DNA from: Agriotes lineatus | Taxonomy: Eukaryota > Arthropoda > Insecta > Coleoptera > Elateridae | Reading direction: 5' to 3' | Length of the DNA: 64,000 bases | Assembly: GCA_940337035.1 (NCBI GenBank) | Contig: CALNHX010002654.1 | Location: forward strand, 62,001-126,000 | Part shown: positions 57,867-64,000 of the stretch, piece after piece | How positions within the stretch are numbered: position 1 is the first letter of the stretch | Layout: the number at the start of each line of letters is the position of its first letter | Notes under the pieces: generated by a model | What the model was told of the DNA's origin: nothing | What the model saw: the letters and a program-made list of their open reading frames with translations, nothing else | The model's database searches: none | Program-made: the position numbers and the translations under genes

Positions 57867-58035
57867 GGTTGGTCGTTTTTCCTTCCAGTGAAAAAAAGAT
57901 AAGTTCTTGTTAGTTTTAATTGTTATTCGTTGATAACGAGGGCAGATTGTCCCTCGAAACGTTCGTTGTTAATATTTTCGTTATTTAATATTTTAATTTG
58001 CAGAGTGGCGAAATACCCATATAAGAATATGAATT
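57867..58035 (+). repeat. Penelope-like direct repeat, 5' copy
   Basis: Starts GGTTGGTCGTTTTTCCTTCC, includes the start codon of the ORF near its end, and contains a hairpin GAGGG...CCCTC followed by GAAACG. Identical to the 3' copy over 169 bp. Confidence 0.9.
57930..57969 (+). ncRNA. Hammerhead-like ribozyme relic, tentative
   Basis: Penelope-like elements often carry hammerhead motifs in their repeats. Here TTGATAA stands where CTGATGA is expected, followed by stem GAGGG/CCCTC, then GAAA, a 3-bp stem III (ACG/CGT) and a GTT cleavage-type triplet. Two core changes, one extra C, and no convincing stem I argue against activity. The same sequence recurs at 60555-60594. Confidence 0.25.
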
Positions 58036-60449
58036 TTGAATTCACGCCACAAAGAAGTTTCAGAGATTATCTTAATCAAAGGTATGGGCCTAACATAACT
58101 AGTAACTTCCGAAGTTGGGAAACACTTTACAAGAAGCTGGCACACTCTGAAAATAGTATAACTTTCCTATGTCGTTGTAGAAATAGCTATATTATTCCAA
58201 AAGGGTTTAGACTCAAAGCACCTTATGTAAGTGCTCGTTCTAGTAATATCATGAAAAGAGCGAGTGAAGCTCTAGTTAGAGACAGAATACAATTTCACAG
58301 ACATAACAAAGTGATACTATTTTCTGACATAAACAAACTGGAACAGGTTATGCAAAGGGATGTACGGGAAGACGACTTCAATCGTATGTACAACTCTATT
58401 AATAATACCTACAACAAAACACACACAGAGCAAAAACGTACACATTTAAAAAAGTACCAACACCTCATACAAGAAAAACACACAATTGAACTAAATACAC
58501 TAAAGAACAGTGACACTTTTTAAAATAAAACTGTAGTTAATCTGTCTTCTAAAGAACTAAACGCCACTGACAAATTAGTTCTTGGCAAAGGACTCAACTA
58601 CGCAGTGGCGCCAAAACGAATTAATAAACTTGATTTAGTTACAGCTATAGAAGAGACTTGTCAAAAACTTCCAGAAGACATTAGACAGGAATACAGAATT
58701 AGAAACAAAATCATACTAGAACGACCTTACACAATCAGACAAAATATATCCAAACAAGAAAAACATTCACTACACACACTAAAAACCGATAACACAATTA
58801 AAATTCTACCTGCAGACAAAGGCAACGCCACAGTAGTACTTGACACAACCACATACAACGAAAAACTTTTAACACTAATTAGTGAGGGACAATACACTAA
58901 ACTAAATAAAGATCCAACACATACAATAGAAACAAAAATATACAGAACACTTTACAAACACAGAGAACAATTTACAGATTTTGTAAGACGTACGCTAACA
59001 CCACACTACAGTAAACCACCACATTTTTATGGATTACCAAAGATACACAAACCAAATGTACCACTTAGACCAATAGTTAGTTCTATAGGTTCTCCTTGTC
59101 ACAGTTTAGCTAAATATTTACTTAAGATACTGACTCCTATATCAGGAAATACAGACACGTATATAAAGAACACGCCCCATTTCCTTGAAAAACTTAAAGA
59201 AGCAAACATAAACACACAACACTTAATGGTTAGTTTCGATGTAGTTAGTCTCTTCACTAATGTTCCAGTAGACAAAACACTCAACATCATTAAACATAGG
59301 CTACAAAACGATAACACATTACATACACGAACAACATTAAACGTTGGTACCATTATGGAACTTTTAACACTATGCATTAAAACGACATACTTTCAATTAA
59401 ACAATGAATTTTACCAACAAGATTTCGGGATGGCAATGGGTTCACCTTTATCTCCCATTGTTAGTAACATTTTTATGGAAGACTTTGAACAACAACATGT
59501 CTACACGTACACCAACAAACCAGTAGTTTGGTGGAGATATGTCGATGATGTTTTTGCAATTTGGCCTCATGATATGGATGAGGTGGACAAATTTCTTGAA
59601 CATATTAACAGTAAAGAAACCTCCATCAAATTCACATTAGAAACAGAGCAAAACAATCAGTTACCCTTTCTTGATACACTAATCACACGCACAATAAATA
59701 CTTTTGAAACATCAGTATACCGTAAGAAAACCAATACTAATAGGTACTTACATTTTAATTCTAACCATCACAAAAACATAAAGACAGGCGTTGTAAAAAG
59801 TCTTTACGACAGAGCCAAAGTTGTTTGCTCTAATGATAAAATTTTCAAAAAAGAGAAAGAATTTATTATTAATGTTTTACAAGATAATGGCTATCCAGAG
59901 ACTCTTGTTCGGAACATTTTCAATACACGAAGCAATGCCACACACATACAAAGGAATGACACTCAAAAATATAATACTCTTACTATACCATATATTCCAG
60001 GCATATCTGACAAAATTAGACGAATTGGAAATAGATTCAATGTTAGGACGGTATTCAAAACGATGAATACTTTACGGTCAGTTCTTACAAAAACTAAACC
60101 GTTCAACGTAGAACAACATTCAAGGAATTGTATATATAGTATTCCCTGTGAATGCGGGAAATATTATATCGGTGAAACATCCAGGCCTTTAGCAGTCAGA
60201 GTTAAAGAACATAAAAATATGTTGAAAACGTATCAATTCAATAAGTCTAAGCTGGCAGAACATGCTTGGGATGAAAACCATAAAATACAATGGGACAACA
60301 CAAAGATCTTGTCTAAAGAATCGATGTCAACTAGGCGAAAAATTAAGGAAACGGCATACATTTTACTTAACGAAGAAAAATGCGTGTCGTCTTTCTCAAT
60401 ATTTTTAGACAATAGTTGGCTATCGATTCTTAAAGATGAGATCAAGTAG
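58029..60449 (+). pseudogene. Penelope-like reverse transcriptase with GIY-YIG endonuclease
   Basis: One reading frame from ATG 58029 (MNFEFTPQRSFRDYLNQRYG) to a stop at 60449, broken only by a TAA at 58521-58523; the frame before and after is the same and fully open. After the N-terminal region come the RT motifs: LPADKGNATVVLD, YGLPKIHKPNVPLRPIVS, SFDVVSLFTNVPVDKTL, GMAMGSPLSPIVSNIFMEDF and RYVDDVFAIW (catalytic YVDD). The C-terminal GIY-YIG nuclease has SIPCECGKYYIGETSRPLAV, RVKEHK and KLAEHAW. All these residues are in place. With the stop read through, about 806 residues result, a normal size for the class. Without it, an internal start would be needed for the RT part. One point mutation thus separates this copy from an intact gene. 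Confidence 0.9.
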
Positions 60450-60491
60450 GTACAGATATCAACAAACGTCAATGTCAGAAAATTCATTGGA

Positions 60492-60660
60492 GGTTGGTCG
60501 TTTTTCCTTCCAGTGAAAAAAAGATAAGTTCTTGTTAGTTTTAATTGTTATTCGTTGATAACGAGGGCAGATTGTCCCTCGAAACGTTCGTTGTTAATAT
60601 TTTCGTTATTTAATATTTTAATTTGCAGAGTGGCGAAATACCCATATAAGAATATGAATT
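60492..60660 (+). repeat. Penelope-like direct repeat, 3' copy
   Basis: Identical to 57867-58035. The preceding bases differ slightly (ATTCATTGGA before GG on this side). Confidence 0.9.
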
Positions 60661-60672
60661 ATAAATTAATGG
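60660..60672 (+). repeat. Target-site duplication, right of Penelope-like element
   Basis: TATAAATTAATGG; the first base is shared with the end of the repeat, so the border is uncertain by one or two bases. Confidence 0.85.
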
Positions 60673-60699
60673 AAAACGTTAATAACCACCGTGAGATCA

Positions 60700-61480
60700 A
60701 ACGCAGAGAAAAGTATAATAGCCAGTGAGGAAGCATGAAGAAATTGGAAGTTGGTAGTAAGAGCGAATAGAGTACCATATAAAACAGCTTATACTTGGAT
60801 AAAAAACAATACCGTAAACAGGGTTAAACTAGGTGGTCGACATCATGTTAAAATAAATGAAGAAGTCCTAAAGCAAATTCTCTCTTGATTGCATGAAAAC
60901 TGCCAATTTACCCTTAAAAACATTTGCGCACATTAGATGGACGGATATATTCATGCAAACAAATACATCGTTTGTCGGAAGATGTGAATACGTTAGACAA
61001 TAAAGAAGTCTGCAGACAGTATGTTGAAAATATGCTTCAACATATTGCAGTACAGAAATTAATTTTATTCATCGATAAAACAAATTTTAATATATTTTGT
61101 CGACGTAGTATAAAGAGAGCAAGAAGAGAACGTGCAGTTGGAAAACTTGCAAATAACAAAGAATAAAATTTACATATTACAGGAGACATGTCTTCAATGA
61201 GATTTGTGCACTGGGAGCGAAAGAGAGGCTCGTTAAAAAAAGAAGATTTTCAAGGCTGGCTAGATGATACATACGAGTGCGCATACAAAATGGCAATGAA
61301 CCCAACAACATCGTCATCGTTTGGATAATGTACCGGCTCATTTCCAAGTTGAGACTATTAGACAAGAAAACGAATTCCAAGAACCCACAATTTGCAGACT
61401 GACACCGTACAGTTCATTGCTGGATGCTATATGGAGTGCCTTCAAGTCTTCTGTAAAAAGAATATGCAGGAACGACGCAA
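60700..61480 (+). pseudogene. DDE_3-type transposase relic
   Basis: Broken frames give TAYTWIKNNTVNRVK, HHVKINEEVLKQIL, HENCQFTLKTFAHIRW (60785-60940), LFIDKTNFNIFCRRSIKRA (61065), a short GALSSM/VHWER region, GWLDDTYE, then LDNVPAHFQVETIRQENEFQ and RLTPYSSLLDAIWSAFKSS (61320-61460). This matches the order of IS630-like DDE_3 transposases: D in the FID(E)xNFN region, D in LDNxPAH, and the glutamate expected after LL(N)xI is changed to tryptophan here. Dead. Confidence 0.7.
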
Positions 61481-61579
61481 TGAAATAAAAAAATGTGCTT
61501 ACATGCCTATAATCACGTACAACGGCATTATTATTAACCCAGTTGTAGAAGCACAAGACCCGCTCTTACCTCAGTATGG

Positions 61580-63164
61580 CTAAGGCTATTGTCAATATAG
61601 CTTGTTTCGGCCTGCCTGTTATCACCTATAATTCTATAATCATAGATGCAAATCCTGCTAGGAATAAAACCAGTTTACATAAAAATGCATATACTGTGGA
61701 AAAGAACATACATGCATGAAAATACATAAAAAGGATACACAATGCCACAATGGTAATATAGAAATGTTTTATACGCTATCAACAATAGCTAAGAAATGTC
61801 CACGAGGTTAATGCTGAATCTACCGGCTCAGATATACCTTAAATAAGAGGGTGATTGTCAATGCGCAACGCTAAGTCAAAAACAAATCGTACGAACGAAG
61901 CGTACTGTCGAGCACAACTGCCTTCAGTCGCTTGAAAGCAAGCTGATGCGATGTATCAGCATGGTGATGTCATCGCTTCGTGCTGACGCTCACCAAGGGT
62001 GATGTAACTTGGCGTAATTTACTAATTACGCTTCTAGTTTTTCCAGTTTCCTGGGCCGGGCATTCAATTGTAGTAGGTATCTATAATAACTAACCTTTCG
62101 TTATAGTTGCTCCAAATTGTTTCGTACATTGACAAGTTTGGCTGGCTTTTTTGACGCTAGAGTAGCAGCTTCCTACTACGATGATCTATGGGTACCTCGA
62201 TGTTGTTTCCAAGGTGGATATCTGCTCTCGAGGCTCAAGAATAACGAGACGTCGACTGCTCTTAACGCAGGCCAACACATAAACTCTCAATTGCATTTTA
62301 ATACTCCGCGTGGCCTTTGTTTGGACGATACGCACCAGCCGCCTACTAGCAAGCGACTGACTCACAGCGCCTCTGTTCGCGCACAACTTGTTTCGATTTT
62401 ATTAATACCCGCAACGACTGCATCAGCTGGTTTGCACTGCACAATCTGGCGGTCGAAATACTGGATGCATGTTTTAAATACATAATTTGTCTTAACCTAA
62501 TTATTGCAATGTATGGAATACAGTTTGCCTTAAATCTAGCAAGGTGATTATTAAATACCAAGGTGACACGAACTAGCCGTTACATGTACCATACTGAGTA
62601 TTTTAAACAGTATATAAATGTAAGGTAATGTAACCCCTCAGAAAGGACCAGTCAATATTTTTAACATACAGGTTAGCTTTATAAAATTTGTAACACTGAT
62701 ATAAGAATAAATTGAGTAGCCGCAAACTCCAGCTTCCGTTGAATATTTTCTCCTGTAGTCTTGTGTGCTTTATGTACATTATTATTTGTACTATGGGTTT
62801 GCCTGTACTCTGGACAACTGCATGTAGGTGATTTTATGAGAGAATTAAACGTTAATGGGTAGAATAAGCAAAGTAAATGCGCAGCTCCGCCGATTTCAAC
62901 GATATTCCTACGCCAAGGACGTTCCCTTCTAGGTTAGGAGACAACTATATCCTTCTGGGTGAGAATTTGTGATCCAGTGCCGCTCCAAAAATTATTACTA
63001 TCTACTATCTAGGTCCCTCCCGAATTGAGTTAGAAAAAACACCTACACATTCAAAATACATCCGCTCCTGTGTCCCACTGTGCCTAGCTGGGTGCACTTC
63101 TAATAGAGGCAAGATTATAAAAATAAACTGCTTTTTGCAACATAGATTTTATCCTGCTGAAAGG
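61580..63164. other. CFAP251 intron, nothing recognised
   Basis: The open frame at 62117-62485 lies in more even base composition but has no known domain. No repeat pair found in the window. Confidence 0.4.
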
Positions 63165-63420
63165 TTGATGCAAATTTAGTAGTAATATACTGCAATATGC
63201 TGTAAATATCTGACAAATTTATGGCAAAATTGTTTAAAAATACTGTAAACGTGAAATATTTCCTACAAACTTGTTATAAATTTACTGATATTTTGCAGGA
63301 GAGCTTGCTGAAAATTATAGTAATCATGCTAAGAAACTATCTCACAGTCGGTGAGAAGGTACTGCAAGATCATAAAAAGTTTTCTGAAAATTTGTATCAA
63401 ACTTGCTGGTAATTGACTAG
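63165..63420. repeat. Degenerate short-period repeat block 2
   Basis: Same kind of drifting unit as at 56220-56690 (gtagtaatatactgcaatat, ctgtaaatatctgacaaat, cttgttataaatttactg). It lies next to the exon at 63497. Confidence 0.5.
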
Positions 63421-63496
63421 CACCAGCTCATCAAACACTAACGAGATGGAATATGACAACCTACCTCTTCTGCCAGCTAATGCAGTTTACACTCAC

Positions 63497-63598
63497 CTCC
63501 ATTTTATTGACAGGATTGCCTTCGTAACATCCGTAGGCAGGTCCAAGCATGGTGGCGTGGCACATGTAGGTAGCATCGTTGAACCGTTTGTACTTATA
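63497..63598 (-). CDS. CFAP251: CFAP251 exon
   Basis: A 102-nt exon (34 codons, phase 0 at both ends) encoding YKYKRFNDATYMCHATMLG, then PAYG and ending NPVNKME. The acceptor is TTTCACAG and the donor GTGAGTG. The TMLGPAYG motif matches the stretch that precedes the last WD blade in CFAP251 proteins. A degenerate short-period repeat block lies immediately downstream in the next intron. Confidence 0.8.
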
Positions 63599-63861
63599 CT
63601 GTGAAATACACTTCATTTAATACATTATTGCACATTTTTTATTATAACGTATTCACCCAATCAATCCGTAGAGCTAAACTACATAAAAAAAGTATCTAGC
63701 TTTAATTGATTTATAGAAGTATTTGCGGGGTGAGGAAAAACCTACAATAAAAGAAGAAGAGGAAGAATTATAATAGTTAGAGGTAATATAAAGCGCTAAG
63801 CTTATAAAACATATGAGTATTAGTACCAAGCATAGAAGAAATTATGAGGATAAATACCTAC

Positions 63862-63991
63862 CTGATTGTCACTTACAAAGATGTATTTTTCCGAAACTTC
63901 TTTGTTTTTAGGAGGGTTGTATATAAAACAAACCGGGACTGCGCACTGCTCAAAACGCTCTCGGCTTAGGATATCAAGGTCAGGATAGGAG
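63862..63991 (-). CDS. CFAP251: CFAP251 exon (first visible)
   Basis: Encodes part of the WD-repeat domain, including FEQCAVPVCFIYNPP and ending YIFVSDNQ. The donor GTAGGT lies at 63861-63856. The reading frame is open to the window edge, but a pyrimidine-rich stretch ending in AG at 63993-63992 makes 63991 the likely exon start (phase 1). The exon ends in phase 0 and joins YKYKRF in the next exon, recreating the DNQYK junction expected in this family. The upstream border is the least certain of the set. Confidence 0.7.
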
Positions 63992-64000
63992 CTAAAGAGA

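Larger units (their letters stand above)
57851..60660 (+). mobile_element. Penelope-like element, near intact
   Basis: A Penelope-like retroelement with reverse transcriptase and GIY-YIG endonuclease in one reading frame. 169-bp direct repeats (57867-58035 and 60492-60660) are identical, as in the partial tandem copies typical of this class, and a 13-bp duplication flanks the whole. It sits in the 10.5-kb CFAP251 intron in the opposite sense to the gene, inserted in or next to a DDE_3-type transposon relic. Confidence 0.9.
22801..64000 (-). other. CFAP251: CFAP251 (WDR66) gene, 3' part, eight exons
   Basis: Gene-level entry. CFAP251 is, from family knowledge, an axonemal protein of the calmodulin- and spoke-associated complex near the base of radial spoke 3; in insects it should matter chiefly for sperm flagella. 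Seen directly: eight minus-strand exons with GT-AG borders and compatible phases, giving about 374 residues: the end of a WD-repeat domain, then the C-terminal EF-hand-like region, then a stop. Introns in gene order are 270, 10502, 994, 14487, 48, 1686 and 12085 bp. The long ones hold nearly all the transposons of 23-63 kb. Identification rests on remembered family features: the run NQYK, LGPAYG, DGNPYK, AHPN, then GFYPSE, LYIN, ERGE and DILGM in the right order. The 5' exons lie outside the window. Confidence 0.85.

Noticed and set aside
57867..60660. LTR retrotransposon reading of the 169-bp direct repeats
   Set aside because: The coding region has Penelope-type RT and GIY-YIG nuclease, no gag, protease or integrase.

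Overview
This is insect nuclear DNA: AT-rich, with spliced exons and no bacterial gene organisation, and much of the recognisable sequence is transposable elements. A beetle-like genome is plausible from the element mix, but I cannot fix the order. I see no rRNA gene, no canonical tRNA gene, no CRISPR array and no operon.

The one well supported host gene is on the minus strand: the C-terminal part of CFAP251 (WDR66), a WD-repeat protein of the calmodulin- and spoke-associated complex in motile cilia and sperm flagella. I assembled eight coding exons (63991-63862, 63598-63497, 52994-52872, 51877-51792, 37304-37070, 37021-36790, 35103-35000, 22914-22801). All junctions are GT-AG, all phases agree, and the exons give about 374 residues ending in a stop, with a poly(A) signal about 30 nt further on. 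Introns range from 48 bp to 14.5 kb, and the large ones are filled with transposons. The 5' part of the gene lies beyond the right edge. An aminopeptidase P fragment (54108-54560, minus) sits inside one intron. A weak 165-nt exon candidate of unknown gene lies at 19861-20025.

Layout. 1-22.8 kb, downstream of CFAP251: Tc1/mariner-type relics, fold-back MITEs, two broken RTE-type LINEs and piggyBac scraps. 22.9-35.0 kb (intron): an unclassified inverted-repeat element, a minus-strand LINE with a mariner-type element nested in it, a tRNA-like SINE candidate, another LINE relic, and a complete but decayed piggyBac element with TTAA ends holding two further MITEs. 35.1-36.8 kb (intron): a 570-bp mariner-type deletion derivative and a snap-back repeat. 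37.3-51.8 kb (intron): LINE scraps, an 88-bp tandem duplication, a 300-bp MITE, and a nearly full-length LOA-like LINE (45046-50269) inserted with a 12-bp target duplication into an older 1-kb repeat. 53.0-63.5 kb (intron): the aminopeptidase fragment, a nearly intact Penelope-like element (57851-60660) with 13-bp target duplications and identical 169-bp direct repeats, and a DDE_3-type transposase relic.

The youngest-looking insertions are the Penelope-like element (one nonsense codon) and the LOA-like LINE (two frameshifts). Most other coding transposon sequence is heavily broken. I see no accessory gene system of bacterial type; the notable material is the nesting of elements, several fold-back families with clean target duplications, and a possible ribozyme relic in the Penelope repeats.
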